A stretch of 64,000 nt of DNA from Liolophura sinensis (lineage: Eukaryota; Mollusca; Polyplacophora; Chitonida; Chitonidae), in contig NC_088303.1 of the NCBI RefSeq assembly GCF_032854445.1, forward strand, positions 22,887,501 to 22,951,500. The letters are read 5' to 3'. The position numbers and the translations under genes are program-made. Position 1 is the stretch's first letter, and every line of letters starts with the position of its first letter. Under the pieces are notes generated by a model that did not search any database, had not been told where the DNA came from, and saw nothing but the letters and a program-made list of their open reading frames with translations. Below are positions 13,402 to 27,045 of this stretch, one piece after another.

Positions 13402-13490
13402 TTTCATTTTTATTTATTTATTTATTTTAAATTTTTTATTTTATTTTTTGGAGCGTGATTTAACGCCGTGCTCAAGAATTTATCACATAG
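13402..13490 (-). mobile_element. decayed SINE 3'-end fragment
   Basis: On the plus strand it reads TTTATTTATTTATTTATT, then GATTTAACGCCGTGCTCAAG and AATTTATCAC. This is the reverse complement of the SINE 3' end. It is short and diverged. Confidence 0.45.
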
Positions 13491-13976
13491 GGGAAGTGGT
13501 AAGGCTTTTGGCAGATGAAATCCGTACAGGAATCTAATCTCATCTTACACCTGTGTCTTACAGCTGTGTGTTACACCTGTGTCGTTCAGTGGTTTCGATT
13601 TCATGCAGTGTTGGATGTAACCATTACCCTTATAGTTGGTAATGACATGTTAGAAAAAGGAAACATTTTGCAGTTATAGAGAAAAAAAGTCGAGAGTCGA
13701 GAGTCGAGAGAAAAAAAATTGTCCTTACAGAATAATATTCTTACGTAGTTTAGGCGTTCTAACTGTTGCAATTAAGAATTATCTTCACACCTTGACACCT
13801 TTATGCAAATGATTGCATCAAGAACTAGTAAACCTAGATTATTTTTATTTGAATCAGACCGTAAGATAATTTGCTAACCTTAGTAAACCCACATACATAT
13901 CGGTAGCTTTCTCACTACGACAATAAAGCACCAAAAGATAACAATTAAGTAATACCGGTTGGAAACTTATTTAATT

Positions 13977-14242
13977 TATGTACATTTTTTCACACCGAAC
14001 ATCAAAAATATTTAGCTTATACGACGCGGCCAAGATTATGGCCCGAGGAAACAGGGCGGAGCCGGGGGGAAACTCACGACCATAGTTGCTGAAAGTTGCC
14101 GACTGACCTTCCGGCGTACGACAGGAGAGGAAGTCGGCATGAGCTGGACTTGAACCCACAGGGGTCGCACTGGTGTGAGACTCTTGGGTCATTATGTTGT
14201 GCTAGCAGGCTAACCACTAGGCCGCTGATGCCCCCAACCCGC
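13977..14242 (-). mobile_element. tRNA-derived SINE, near full length
   Basis: Read on the minus strand, the head has an A-box region GGCCTAGTGGTTA (plus 14211-14223) and a very good B box GGTTCAAGTCC (plus 14146-14156). The body follows with GCTCATGCCGACTTCC and the conserved centre. The 3' side (ATATTT and GTGTGAAAAAATGT) is diverged. Compared with the copy at 9838, the head is better preserved and the tail worse. Confidence 0.75.
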
Positions 14243-14418
14243 TGGAAACACTTGTAACATACATCTATGTTAGCTATCAAAGATTTGCTTTAGGTAGCAC
14301 CTCATTGTCCTCTTAAGAAATCTTTCCCTCAATGACATTAATGTGCGATATGTATGGATTCGCTAATATAATGGTCAACATTGCGCTGCAGGCTGTTTCC
14401 CAGACTGGAGTAACCCGA

Positions 14419-14674
14419 GGCCTATTCCAAATAACCAAGTTAAAATTTGAAATATGATTTAAGTCGGAAAGAGATTTGTGAAATCGATTTTTAAACTATT
14501 CAAAGTGGATTCTGGGAACACATAACAACCTTTTCAGGGACAAATATTTCAAAATTTTCTACTTTCAAAAACTGCTCCCGGACTTAAGCGAAAAAATGAC
14601 TATGTAGAATTTACTCTTTGGAGTGTTAATTTAAAATTCTGACTTAAATCAAAATTGGCTATGTGTAATTGGCC
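14419..14674. mobile_element. MITE-like element with imperfect terminal inverted repeats
   Basis: The left end (GGCCTATTCCAAATAACCA, then ATATGATTTAAGTCGG) is matched by the reverse complement of the right end (GGCCAATTACACATAGCCA, then TTGATTTAAGTCAG). The arms are about 45 bp with mismatches. The element is about 256 bp and has no coding capacity. Target duplications were not resolved. Confidence 0.55.
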
Positions 14675-14689
14675 ACAGTGGCTAAAGGG

Positions 14690-17076
14690 TGTCAAGGCTA
14701 ATGGATGCAGATGAAACACGCGCTCTCCATGACAACCCGGCTAGCGCCGTCTAGCGAGGCTTCAGTCAGGAATAGAGGCTTTCGCCCATCTCTCACCTCG
14801 TGCAGGCTCTTACCAGGAAGCGTTGACACGGCCATGTCCCACCATATATGTTTGTACTGTCACTATGGTGCGCGCAGTGCCGACCTTTTCTCCGCCCATT
14901 AGACTATAGGTGAGAAGGTTTTACACATGTCCAATTTCCTAGAAAGCAAATGTACGAAGATGAAGTGAGGCTAGTTTGTCTCTATAAGTCATTCAAGTGC
15001 CCGCATAGAGAAGGTTAATTATATTCTAACGAATTTAGGTCATCCTTTTGTCAAATAAAACGTTTCTATAAACGTAAAAAGTTTGGAGGACGGGTCATTC
15101 GGCGGTCAGTGATTCACAGAAGCTATTCACCATCTGTTCTTGGAAACATGCCAGTTCTGTGTGGAGTGAATAAGCTATGTGTATTTATGTAGTGCGGTGA
15201 ATAACACATACACACCTGAGTAAGGATTTCATTCTAAAAGTGTTCCCGAAAACATTTAAAATGTTGCTCTAAGCACATTCGTGAGAACCATGACATATGT
15301 ATGCAGAAGGACAATAGGAATAACATGAACATGTAAATTAAAGGTGTCATGTATCACGTGATATGTATAACCTGACCTGTAGAGAATGTTTTCTTGAGAA
15401 TGAGGAACACGCGGACTCGTACGCGTGTACCAAGCAACACCATCACTTATCATCACCATGCAACATTATATAAAATTGTTTGTAAAAATGTGTACAGCCC
15501 GGATAAGTGAGTTAGCGAAGGAAATGATATGGAAATAGAAATTCGAACCATATACGTATATGTATAGACGGTTTCGTTATAACGGTACAGGAGAAGTTCC
15601 TATCACGTAACTTGCATAATACATGTATATATGTTCAACAATGATTACACGCTTTTATAAACATTTGAGATGTTTCTAATTACGTCATGGAAGGGTTAAT
15701 TAAATGTTGATCAAAACCTTAAGGGTGTTGTAGTTCAGCGATGCCTTTCGTCTTTTTTCCCAGCTTTCATATGAAATTGTGCGTATCTTTGTGCAAGGTT
15801 CTGTGAATCTACATCTTGTCGTACTTCATTACTCAGACAGTATGTGACATACATATACTTATTTCGACACGTGGCATGGCATATATGGTGAGTATAAATT
15901 GAAATAGGAAATGTGTTAGTCGTTGTTCTGGAATATCTTTTAGATATGCTTCATGTTTGATTGGAATTTACTGGGCAATCACTTAATTTTTACATGTATT
16001 TATTTTTGCATGTAAGATTTTCGTAGAACATATACTTGCACATTGCTTTGAGATCTTGGCTTGGGAACAAAAACATCTCAAAACAAAATAACAACAAAAA
16101 TCCCCTCAAAAATGAAATCGCTTCGTTGTTTACCTGAACTTGACTTCTTGACCGAGGGAGACTCGAATGTATGTCAATATTCTGCGTTCATACTGGAACA
16201 ATAAGATGATTAGAGGTTCCAATGAACGCTTCCCCTTCGATAATATTAGCAGTTATTAACCAGAATATAACACAATTTGAATTCTGCATAGAGTATACTA
16301 AGGCCAAAGGAGTTTTACTGATCAATGGTATTTAGTACGATACAGCTTTTCTCTTTCCTGATCCGGGCTATATATTAGATCCTACATGTATTTTGTAGGA
16401 AGAATTCGCTGATAGCATGTTTGTGCGACAACAGTTCATTGAGAGGTCATCAATATGTGATCAATGAATATTATCTGAATCAATGAAGACATCCTCGATG
16501 TACTAAACACGACATAGATATACGAACCAAATTACAGTTCTTAAAAAAATCATTTTCTATTACATTTAATTAAAATCAGTGTTTTTTGTAACAACATCGA
16601 CATAATTTCCTTTAAAATCAGGTCTGCATCCTTGGATAATCTCCAATCACTAATACCTTTTATTTAGATTTACAGCCCAAATTAGGTCACCCTTTAGAAC
16701 ACGAGTCAGGTCAGGTCGAAAGGTTCATGTTTTCTAATTTGCGCAAATTATTAATATACAGCAACTTGGTTCATATTAAAATAAAACAAAATCCCGAATT
16801 TCACCCAGAATAATTGAATTGTTTGAAACTCTTTATAAATTTGTATAAAATTTAAATTTTAGTAAACCTTCCATTGCATCTATCTCTATCTTGTATTTAT
16901 AAATACTGTCAAATTAAACAGCGAAATGGATTTGGTTGTTTTAAATCATTGGGTTTTCTTTGTATCCTGTATACACCAAAATATTGAATTTGAACAGTGC
17001 TGAAATTCACGTGATGAGGCAGTTTGGTTCTTAATGCAAAGCCACAAACAGTGATATACAAAACATAATGTATAGG

Positions 17077-17078
<2 letters not shown>
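14690..17078. other. unassigned DNA with a small GC-richer patch
   Basis: Positions 14700-14900 are richer in G, C and CpG than the surroundings and hold a 65-codon frame with no splice support. The rest is AT-rich and I see no gene. Confidence 0.3.

Positions 17079-17142
<64 letters not shown>
17079..17142. repeat. (TA)n microsatellite
   Basis: About 32 uninterrupted TA dinucleotides. The Tyr/Ile-repeat minus-strand frame that crosses it is an artefact of the repeat. Confidence 0.97.
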
Positions 17143-17144
<2 letters not shown>

Positions 17145-18524
17145 AGTAAATACTTGCATCATTCAATGAGCGTAAATAGATCGTAGATATGTTCTCGCCA
17201 TTTGAAATACGGTTATATATGTTGAACAGCCGATGTTGCGTTAAGCCGTAACGACTGCTTCAATTAATGAATGACCCGCTGAAAATAATTCTATTGCACT
17301 CTATTCAGCTTTTTCTTTCCATAAAATGAAACATTTTTGAAAGCTTGAACGTGGGAACAACGACAACTCAGGATAGCTTTTATATGGCGGTTTGATTCTG
17401 GAATCACGTCATATTGAATTGCATAAAAATGATGTTGTCAAAGTATTGTTTTAAGTTAACATTCTGTTCATACAGTAAACTCACATTTTATATGAAAGTC
17501 ATTTGGATACATGTTTAATTTGTATTTCGTATATATCATATGGGTTTTATATAAGTTTATTATTGTAGAGCCCTTATGGATTGGCTCTGTATATTCCAGC
17601 ATCAGTCTCCGCTTTACTATAGCCATGTTTAGCTAAATATTCATACTCGTGACATTAAAATGCTGACGCCTGCTCACACCACATGTGGTCTTTCTCTCCG
17701 ACAGTCGATTGAAAAATAAATAGTGAAAATTTTTGGCACGTGTTGAAAAAATCTTGCCAAAGAAGAAATATTCCCGCTGTACCGTAATGGTTTGATGGGA
17801 TCATTGATGGTCAAGAGTCACGTTTATCGCGCCCTTATGCTTAGAATTTATACTATAATAATACATGCACGTGAAATAAAGTCTTAAAACCGTATTTCAA
17901 ATAATGCATGGGAATGAAACCTGGGTGGCATCTTTTGGTTTGCTTTTTTCTGACAAATATTGTGTCATTTTAAACTTACATTTTCATTTATTCGTCAGAA
18001 ATAGATTTTATTTAAAACGACACGTTATTGATACATATAGGCGAGAATAAAACCCCATGAGGTTGTTTTGTCCGTTACAGATAACATACAAATGTGTTGG
18101 AAACACTCCGGGGAACATTGTAGCTAAACAGTATATGATATTAATATGCAATATAAAAATAATATTACAATTATAAATAGGATTAACTTGTGCACGTGAG
18201 TTTGACTGGCATTAAAAATGGCGCAATTTTCAGTTATGTGCAATTTAATTAACGACTTTAATTAACAAGTGTTAAAAGTGATAAAAAATAAATTTTACAA
18301 AGAGTTTGAATTTACGTCTCTCTAAATTTTGTCATTAGTGTCTAATCAGCCATGACGAAATGTAAGTACACACTGAAAATGTTATTAGAAAAATTTCGGA
18401 TCTATCTGTGTACGATACAGTTTACACTGAGCCAGATCTACACTGGCTCGTTTTCAGTGATTTATGGTAATTCAGTGATTTTATGGTGCCTGCTGGTAAT
18501 TCGTCTTTCATCACAACTCACATG
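17143..18524. other. unassigned AT-rich DNA
   Basis: No reading frame, repeat or signal that I could support was found here. Confidence 0.4.
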
Positions 18525-19765
18525 TCTGAACTGCTCTTTACCGTCTGAAACGGATGACGGCTAGATCTGGCTCAGTCTGATTTAGTCTGTACCGTCTGAC
18601 ACGGGTAGACCTGGCTCAGTCTTAACTGTTCTGTACCGCCTTGACAGAGGTAGATCTGGCTGGGCCTGAACTGCTCTGTACCGTCTGGCACGCAGAGATC
18701 TCGCTCAGTCTCAACTGTTCCGTGCCGTCTGAAGAGGGCAGATTTGTCAAATTAACTGTTCTGTAGCGCCTGACAAAGGTAGATCTGGTTCAATCTCAAC
18801 TGCTCTGTACCGTCTGGCACGGATAGATCTGGCTCGGTCTGAACTGTTCTGTAGCGCCTGACACAGGTAGACCTGGCTCAGTCTGAACTGTTCTGTACCG
18901 TCTGACACGGATAGACCTGGCTCAGTCTGAATTAGTCTGTACCGTCTGACACGGATAGACGTGGCTCAGTTTGAATTAGTGTGTACCGTCTGCACGGGAA
19001 GATCTGGCTCAGATTGAACTGTTCTGTAGAGCCTGGCACTTGTAGATCTGGCTCAGTCTGAAATAGTCTGTACCGTCTGGCACGGGTAGATCTGGCTCAA
19101 CTTGAACTGTTCTGTAGAGCCTGACACGGGTAGATCTGGCTCAGTCTGAATTAGTCTGTACCGTCTGACACGGGCATATCTGGCATACAGTCTCAACAGT
19201 TCTGTACCGCCTGCCACGTGTAGATCTGCATGATAAAATAGGAACTACTCTGTATAGTACCGAGTGACACGAGTGGATTCGGCTCAGTCTGAACTACTCG
19301 GTACTGCCTGACACGTGTAGACATGGCTCAGTCTGAACTACTCGGTACTGTCTGACACGGGTAGACATGCCTCAGTCTGATCTTCTCTGTACCGTCTGAC
19401 ACGTGTAGATATGGCTCAATCTGAACTACTCGGTACTGTCTGACACGTGTAGATATGACTCAGTCTGAACTACTCGGTACTGCCTGACACGGGTAGACAT
19501 GGCTCAGTCTGAACTACTCGGTACTGTCTGACACGTGTAGATATGGCTCAGTCTGAACTACTCGGTACCGTCTGACACGTGTAGATATGGCTCAGTCTGA
19601 ACTACTCGGTACTGCCTGACACGGGTAGACATGGCTCAGTCTGATCTTCTCTGTACCATCTGACACGTGTATATATGGCTCATTCTCGACTACTGTCTAC
19701 CGCTTGACACGGATGGATTTGGCTCTGTGTGATCTACCCTGTACTGTCTTACGCGGTTAGATCTC
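18525..19765 (+). repeat. 44-bp minisatellite array
   Basis: About 28 copies of a 44-bp unit combining GTACYGYCTGACACGNGTAG, AYNTGGCTCAGTCTGAACT and a variable TNCTCGG/TGTTCTGT end. The left half is diverged (CTGTTCTGTACC types). The right half from about 19280 is more uniform (CTACTCGGTACTG types), which suggests later amplification at the right. The period is not a multiple of three and the array has no long open frame. Confidence 0.92.
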
Positions 19766-21699
19766 CACCGCTTTGAATATGTCGAATAACATTGTGCTTC
19801 CAGATATGATTTTACTTTGAGTTGAAACTAGAAGTGAATCTTACCCATCATGAGATTAAAACCAGATCTGTCTGGTTGTATGGCCTTTAATGTTATTTCA
19901 CCAAGAACTCCGGTTTTGTCCTTCGTTTGTTTTGAATGTGTTTCTAATTATAATTCATATACGCAGACCACCCTTGCAAAATCTGTCCAATCAGCATGAC
20001 GAGGGGTACAAAGTAGTTTAGACAAAGGACAGAGATTGAGACTGAAGTGAAGGTGGTATTATGTCCAAGATGGAGACACAGATGGAGAAAACGAATTGTT
20101 TGAGAACGGTTTGGCTGCCGTTCTATTTGTACATCCCTTATTTTTTGGAACTAAGGTCTTTGTCTTTCAATACGCCTCCTATATTCCGGTATCTGCTGAA
20201 TACTCGCTACCTAATTTCGTTATACGACGGATTTTACAGAGAGCTGAATATAGCCCATAAGTTAACGACTATAGTGAATACATACACATATAAGCACTGA
20301 AATAGGCAAGAGATTTGGAATGGAAGAGGCAAACGTTTAAAGTAGAACTAAAGTACACGTATATGTTTATACATTTTCAATGCGGAAGAGAATCCAGGGG
20401 CTGAATTTATTTTCCTGGTAAAACACTGCAACAGGAAGCTAAATAAAAATGAAAATATATAGTGACACCGGCTCGTCGTTGTTTTGCCTGTTAGTGGGAG
20501 AAGACTGGAAAGGTATTTTCACTCTCTTATTTACTCTCTTATTTACTCCCTTATTTACTCAGATTGATCAGGTACATATAATATAAGTATGTGTATAATA
20601 GATATATAAGTAACTAACAAAAAGTTTATGACGTAGATGTGACGTCACTTCTTTTCAAACTCCATACGGTCTGTATTCATATGTTCATAGAAAAATAAAC
20701 AGACTACCATTGTGTGAACATTAGGTTTGTTTTATCAAGAATTGTGCTACATATCCGGTCAAATCAGTTCCCTTCCGCCACCCCTGCATTCTTTACGTGA
20801 TATAAGAAGAGGCCGTGACTACCACGCCCATCCAACAGTTACAAAACGTGTTCTATTTTTTTTTCTGCATGCATGGAATTTGTGCCAGATCATATAAAGC
20901 AGAGAATATTGTGTCTCGCGGTGTCCAGTGACCACGGGGTTTTCTGTAAGTCTTATCTTGTTTCACGAAAGAATATTCCTGGTCTATTAATCAACCAATA
21001 AATAACCTGCCTGGTCTATATATGTGAATCAGTTGCAAATCATTCGACCAGTACTAAGATACAGAACATTTTATACATTGAATCTCAAGGGCTTCAAATT
21101 GCTATATATATAATTTCCGAGTAGGTCTTTTGTCAGGTTATTTTTTATGCCAAGTCGTTTCGGTATTTATTCTAAATAATTATAAATATCTGCAAGAGTT
21201 GTGCACTTGAGCAATTCTTTTACACATGTGTGCAAACATTTGTGCATAATATCTAAAAGATTTGGTTTGTTGTTACATTTGTAAATCATTTTTGTTCCTG
21301 TGTGCAAATCTTTTGTACATTTACATGTATGATTTCCACTTATGTACAACACAACTCTACATATGTCTAAAATAATTGCATATTCTTTAAACAATACACG
21401 TTTTCTTTCTTTCAATACGTGTATAATAAGAGAACAAATACTAAAACGGCGTGAAATAGGCCAGGTAACGTGGTAGTATACACGCAAATCCCTGTCCCAA
21501 GCATGCTATGTACAGTGTGTATGTGCTAACAGGAAACACACAACAGTATATCCTGTCAGCGCACAGTGTTCCTGAATTCTAAACACCCAATATCTTCTTT
21601 GATAAACCATAAGTCTGCTACTATATATACCATTTCATGTAACACCATCTAAAATTGCATTTGTCATAGGAATTTAATTTATATAAGCCTGTATACAGT
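19766..21699. other. unassigned DNA
   Basis: A short 14-bp direct repeat (TTACTCTCTTAT-like, three copies) lies at 20520-20560. Frames at 20061-20300 (plus) and 21167-21487 (minus) have no splice or composition support. No gene is called. Confidence 0.35.
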
Positions 21700-22062
21700 T
21701 TTTATGATGATACAAATGACTGCGCGGTTGCAGAGCTTTTGTATTTTAATGTCTATACAGTCGTTCATGTTGTGATGATATACATGTAGATAACTTATCG
21801 GGTGGCTTTAGACCTCGGGGATGTCGATGTCTATACGGTAATTTAATATATAATCATGCAAATAAATGCATGGCTGCAGAGCTTTGGTAGTTTAATGTCT
21901 ATACTGTTAAACTTATGATGATATACAGTGTACATGTATGAACAACTGCATGGATTAGAAGTTTTAGCATTTTAATGTTCGTATATATGTATTTGTCAAT
22001 GTTATGATGGTATAGAACACACAGAGAACACTGCTTGGCTGCAGAGCTTTGGCATTTTATCA
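21700..22062 (+). repeat. diverged tandem repeat, three to four copies
   Basis: The words TGGCTGCAGAGCTTTGG, TTTTAATGTCTATAC and ATGATGATATAC recur at roughly 85-130 bp intervals, at about 21731, 21873, 21951 and 22033. Copy lengths differ, so this is an old, decayed array. Confidence 0.6.
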
Positions 22063-23327
22063 AGCTGCAGCCATTCGACGTGCCTTCCCCATCCCGATTT
22101 CCATTCTATTAGGCCTACGTGCCGGATGATCAAGATTACTCAACAGTTCTGTGTCACTTTTCTTTCTCACTCTTTTATTCTCCGTTTCCCTTTCCCGCCC
22201 ACTACAGCCAGCGTTTCGAAGGGGTGTTGCTGTTAGGAATCGAGGCAGTTTCAAGAACCGGCTGTTAAAACTGGGTGATCCAGTCCGACTATTGGCTGGA
22301 GCAGACGACAGTATGAAACATCACGTGGTAGTGGCTTAATCCGAAAGAACACATTGAAATAATCAGGTTATGTAGGCCTAGCTACATGTCAATGGAGGCG
22401 TGTACACAGATTTTTATTTTTTTTTCTGAACTTACGTTTTAATTTTTTGTGTGAAAAAGCTAGTATTCAGATCGAGCCTCACGACCTCTATGTTGGGAGT
22501 GCATCTTAAGGCTTCGCGGCAGGACGGGTTTGGAAGTTTCTTTATACGGCCTCTGCATAACATATATTTACGTTATATTTGCCATGGTGATTTGTCGTAA
22601 TTTATAAATGCTACAATGACGTCAGTGGAAAAGGTTTACGTTGGAGCAACCGTATCTCAGGTAAACGAAACTTTTCATTGGACATGTATTGTACGAGAAC
22701 AAATGAATTAAGGTTAGAGGTGAAACCCTCTGTCACTAAACCCTGACTGGGAGGTTTTCATACGGGCATGTGGCGAGTGGGATGCTGAACCCGATGACTT
22801 AGCAAAGCAGGGGACAGACGTATGACAAACAGCCTGTGTGTCATTCCCTCCCACCTACACGTTATTCAACCTAGCGGCCAGTGTCGGTGCACTCTGCATA
22901 CAAACCTCTTTACAGCCTGATGATCTATATAGTGGCCGACTCAAAAATGCTTTGGTAAGTCCTGAAAAACAAAACATCCTCTATGTCAAAATGATGAATT
23001 ATCTATGTCGAAGTTTAAGGCTATTGCGTTTTGATTTACATAGAAATTAAGGAATGTTTTGTGGAAGACGAATGTTGTTGATTCGTTTTGTCTCTACATG
23101 TATTCGCCTTTATGTATGTGATTTATTTGTCCAAATAGTATCTCATCAACGACATGGGGTTGTAATGATACACAAAGAAAAGAAATGTTGTATTTATTCA
23201 CAGTATATTGATGCAAACTTCTTTTTGGACTGAAATCCACGAGTGTTGAAACCGTACTATAATATATGTCTTTATCTTATATATCACGCAATATATCATT
23301 CCATCTACATTATATGGAACCATACGC
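22063..23327. other. unassigned DNA
   Basis: A frame at 22151-22339 would look like a signal peptide plus short chain, but it opens with GTG and has no upstream ATG in frame. No gene is called. Confidence 0.35.
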
Positions 23328-23594
23328 ATGGTATCGATATGAAGCACTGTGGTATCATGGCAATGAGTCAAAGACAAAACAAATTATATATTTTTTTTAT
23401 ATAATCAGACATAAAATTACTCCTATTGAATAACACAACCTATAATTTCGAAGCTGTGCACATGGTATCGATATGAACCACCGTGGTATAATGGCAATAA
23501 GTCAAAGACAAAACAAATTATATTTTTTTTTTATATAATCGGACATATAAAATTACTCCTATTAAATAAAACAGCCTATAATTTTGCAGCTGTG
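23328..23594 (+). repeat. 134-bp tandem duplication
   Basis: ATGGTATCGATATGAA starts at 23328 and again at 23462. Both copies then share GTCAAAGACAAAACAAATTA, a T run, TATATAATC, AAAATTACTCCTATT and a CCTATAATTT end. Differences are few, so the duplication is fairly recent. Confidence 0.88.
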
Positions 23595-23840
23595 GAGGTC
23601 AACTGCAATCCGATCACTGTCTTAGATTTACCTTTGAGGTAAATCGCGTGCTTTTATGCCTTCGTACAGGTGTAAATATCAATACGAAGAAACAGATATG
23701 TTGAAATTATACTGTATATAATTGTACCATTTAAGAGTTCCAACAGATAGTATACATAGAACAACCCTCATAATACCTAAACGCCCATATAAATCTTTTT
23801 TCGCCAATGTCAGACTTATGCCGAGGCCTTTACTGTAACC

Positions 23841-23942
<102 letters not shown>

Positions 23943-24084
23943 CAGGTATAATGCCTCGATTCTTTTTGTATAAATTTTTTACACTTTAAACTTTTTTTTT
24001 GTGTAAATAACCAAGTGATTACAGGCCAGGCACATTCACTGAGCACCATTCTGTTCATATATAGTTCAATGTCCGTGTATACCT

Positions 24085-24195
24085 ATATACGGCACTAATA
24101 CCACGACGGCCAGCATTATATGGTGGAAGGAAACCGGGCATGCGCCGAGGGTAACCCAAGACCATACGCAGGTTGTTGCCAGACCTTCCCTCTTA
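24085..24195 (-). mobile_element. SINE body fragment
   Basis: On the plus strand, ACGACGGCCAGCATTATATG, GGAAGGAAACCGGGCATG, CCAAGACCATACGCAGGTTG and CCAGACCTTCCC match the reverse complement of the SINE centre. The head and 3' end are missing. Confidence 0.7.
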
Positions 24196-26114
24196 CGATC
24201 GGATATCATTGTTTACACTCACATATATAATCACGTGTTTGTTATCGAAACAAAATCTGAATATCAAATTTATAAATCGCTTTTCGACCACTAGCTTTAC
24301 ATTTATGCCAGCAATTTGTAACGGATAATTTTGTATTTTTAAATGTATTTTATAATAAAGAAAAAAAAATGTAGATGCCTGTTTGGTAAAATAAATGATA
24401 CGATGACCAAGTAAATTTTAAGTTCAAAATTTATAGTAATTTCAAAACATGCATTGGTAATACAATATATAGAGGGTTCAAATTTACCAAATACTTTTAT
24501 TTCCTAGACAGAAATAAATGAATACCCAGTCTATTAAAAAGTCCATTTGTCTTTTCTTCAGCTTGGTGAATAGATGAACTAATGCATATAGGTAAATTAT
24601 TGACTCTATGTAGTTAAAGAAATTACTTTCGTCAGGGACTAGGGGAATGTAACATTCTTTTATGCTGTCAGTGTTATTTGTTAAATTTTGTTATATGCAT
24701 GACTTGGAATTTTCACGCGTAAGCATTGTACTAAAGTGGTATTAATGTCACGCTCTGTATTATCACATTTGTTTTATTATTCTTTTATGTGACACTTTTG
24801 TTCTTTTATGTGACACTTTTGTATCAAAACTTCTGTTATTATATATAAACTTCTGTTATTACTCTTCTATAATTACTCTTCTGTTAAAAGTTCATCGATG
24901 ATTCTGTGTTATGTAACTCACACCGTATTTCATATTATTAAGACAAAACTGTCTAAATAAATAATAAATATTATATAATTTTGCGACTGGCGAGTTACCT
25001 TCTACATGTTGCTCTCGCTCGAACAACTGTATACGCATGGCATAGTCAAACTGCATGCAATATATGCTCTGCTTAATTTTTGGTTGGAACTGAAAACTTT
25101 GTCCGTCCCTTACTTCCTTATTTGCTCTTAGACACGAAAAGTCGCGTAATCGTCTCGAATATTTTTTGTTTCTATAATCTACTATAACCATGCATGCGTG
25201 GATGGGTCTGTGGGAGTTAACGCAGTGTATATAGGCTTATACAGTATACTGATTTCAAAAGCTAAAGCATTAAAGGTGTACATCTATGGAAAATGATCCC
25301 TGCTGTTGTGCCTCACCAAAACTATAATTATGAACCAAACATGCACAATTTATCAGGTATGATATTTAATAAATTTTATATGAGGACAGTATTACTCATA
25401 TTCCTGATATATACATGCATGTCCAGATGTTCATTAATCTGCCGAGCAGCTCTGGGAAGAAGAAAATTATAACTGTCAAAATTAACATGTAATGCCAGTA
25501 TATAGTAGCGATACAATCGTCACCTTAATTTGCTGATGCTCCATGGAGACGGCAGTAAGTTGTAGTGTTTAATTTGGATAGCTTCATATAGGTTAGGCAT
25601 AACCGCCATATTTTCACATAAATTTAACTCTACATGGTTTAATGTAGCGGCTCAGCCCGTACTGCATGTAGGCCTATACACATTATTATATATGTATATG
25701 GCCCTGTTAACAGAATTCATTGATTTCTTTCAGTTGACCTGGTAGCATGGAATTAGCCACGTGAGACAGTGCAAGGCACAAACTGCTGCAGAAAATTGGC
25801 ACTCCCATTTCAATAGCGGGAAAATCACTAAAAAAAAATGCTTGGCGTATTTAAGTACTAAAGATGGTCGAAGTTCAGGTCGTGCACTGAGGCAACCCAC
25901 ATGACCAGCTACGCACTGTGCCTTCAGAATATTCAACGCGGAAATTAAAAGAAGAAATCTGGAAGATATTTCATTTTGTATAGAGCCAGGCGGAATCCTC
26001 GCCATAGACATGCAGAGAGCTACTAGGTTAGGACTGTAGAATGCAAGCAGCTGCGAACGTTGATGCGTGAGATATGTTTTTCCCCAAGATGTCAATCAAA
26101 GAGCTGGGTGTGGC
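24196..26114. other. unassigned AT-rich DNA
   Basis: Short tandem words (TCTTTTATGTGACACTTTTG twice, CTTCTGTTATTA twice) lie at 24780-24870. A 121-codon minus-strand frame at 25730-26095 opens with TTG and has no splice support. Confidence 0.35.
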
Positions 26115-26616
26115 TCATCTTGTGGGCGGTCCTTGTGGCGTTTGCCAATGTGAATGCTTCAAGGTGCGGGTTTGTAGCGTTTTTAATTTATAGCTGCTGT
26201 CATTCAAGCTACGGTGGCGTGTTAATGTAGCTAGAAATGAGCGTCGTTTGAGCGTGGAAAGAGGAAATGAAATATGGATTGTAATCAGAATGATTATCCA
26301 TTGAATAATTACATGTATGTGATAACAGCGGAGGCTTAATATGCGTGGGCAGGCGTGACTTGAAGGTGCATGAGGTATGTTGGGAAATACCATATGACCT
26401 ACATTTGTACAAAGTAACACTGTACCACCACAGGTTGCCCATCGCTCTCCTAACGAACACACCCAACAAGTATACGTGTCAGTCATCCAGTCCCTCAAAT
26501 AAGCCGAATTTACATGTTCCATAAGCTCGTATCTAATATTTTTGCAAGTACCAAGTCGACAGGTAGAAAAAATAAAATAGAAAAGCATTGTCTCATCACT
26601 TGAACAAATTTTCATT

Positions 26617-27045
26617 TTAATTAAAAATTTTAATATTTCCCCTCAAAGTACATGTATGATAAACCAGTTTGGGGTACTCATCATTTACTTTTATTTTTAT
26701 ATTTCCCATTTGCTTTTTTTTATCAGTTATGTTGAAATTTCGAACAAGTGTTCCAGCGTTTTCGTAACAATGCGTGATGAATATTTGAATTACATACAGC
26801 GAATTATCCCTGGAATAGTGAACTAAATCCTTCAGGGCAAATATTTGGCGACGTTTCCGGTGCTTGAAGGACAAGCTTCTGCGGCCTTTGCTTTTTACTC
26901 TCGTGATAATTGGTTTTACTTTTTGTGGAACACACACGTCACCGGTTAAGTTTATCCCGCTTTCAATCTCATTTAGCACCCCAGCATCGCACTGACAGCC
27001 ATATAACGCGTACACACATAATTCAACTGGCTTCAGGCCATACAT
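26617..27045 (-). CDS. possible small ORF, 142 aa, unknown
   Basis: An ATG-started minus-strand frame has a composition more like protein than most frames here. An N-terminal part has several Cys (PVELCVYALYGCQCD), then comes a strongly basic stretch (VKSKGRRSLSFKHRKRRQIF) and an acidic/aromatic middle. A TATA-like word (GTTATATAGC on the minus strand) lies about 90 bp upstream of the ATG. The frame runs into AT-rich sequence and could be an exon whose true end lies earlier. A second ATG frame in another register follows at 26115-26615 but is rich in Thr, His and Ile and less convincing. No domain is recognised. It may be a chance frame or a decayed gene. Confidence 0.25.
   Translation of the reverse strand: MYGLKPVELCVYALYGCQCDAGVLNEIESGINLTGDVCVPQKVKPIITRVKSKGRRSLSFKHRKRRQIFALKDLVHYSRDNSLYVIQIFITHCYENAGTLVRNFNITDKKKQMGNIKIKVNDEYPKLVYHTCTLRGNIKIFN

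Noticed and set aside
18525-19765. Regular array that might be taken for a CRISPR
   Set aside because: The repeat is continuous 44-bp tandem sequence without unique spacers, in a eukaryotic context.
22151-22339. Signal-peptide-like frame MSLFFLTLLFSVSLS
   Set aside because: The first codon is GTG with no in-frame ATG or acceptor, so it is a chance hydrophobic frame.
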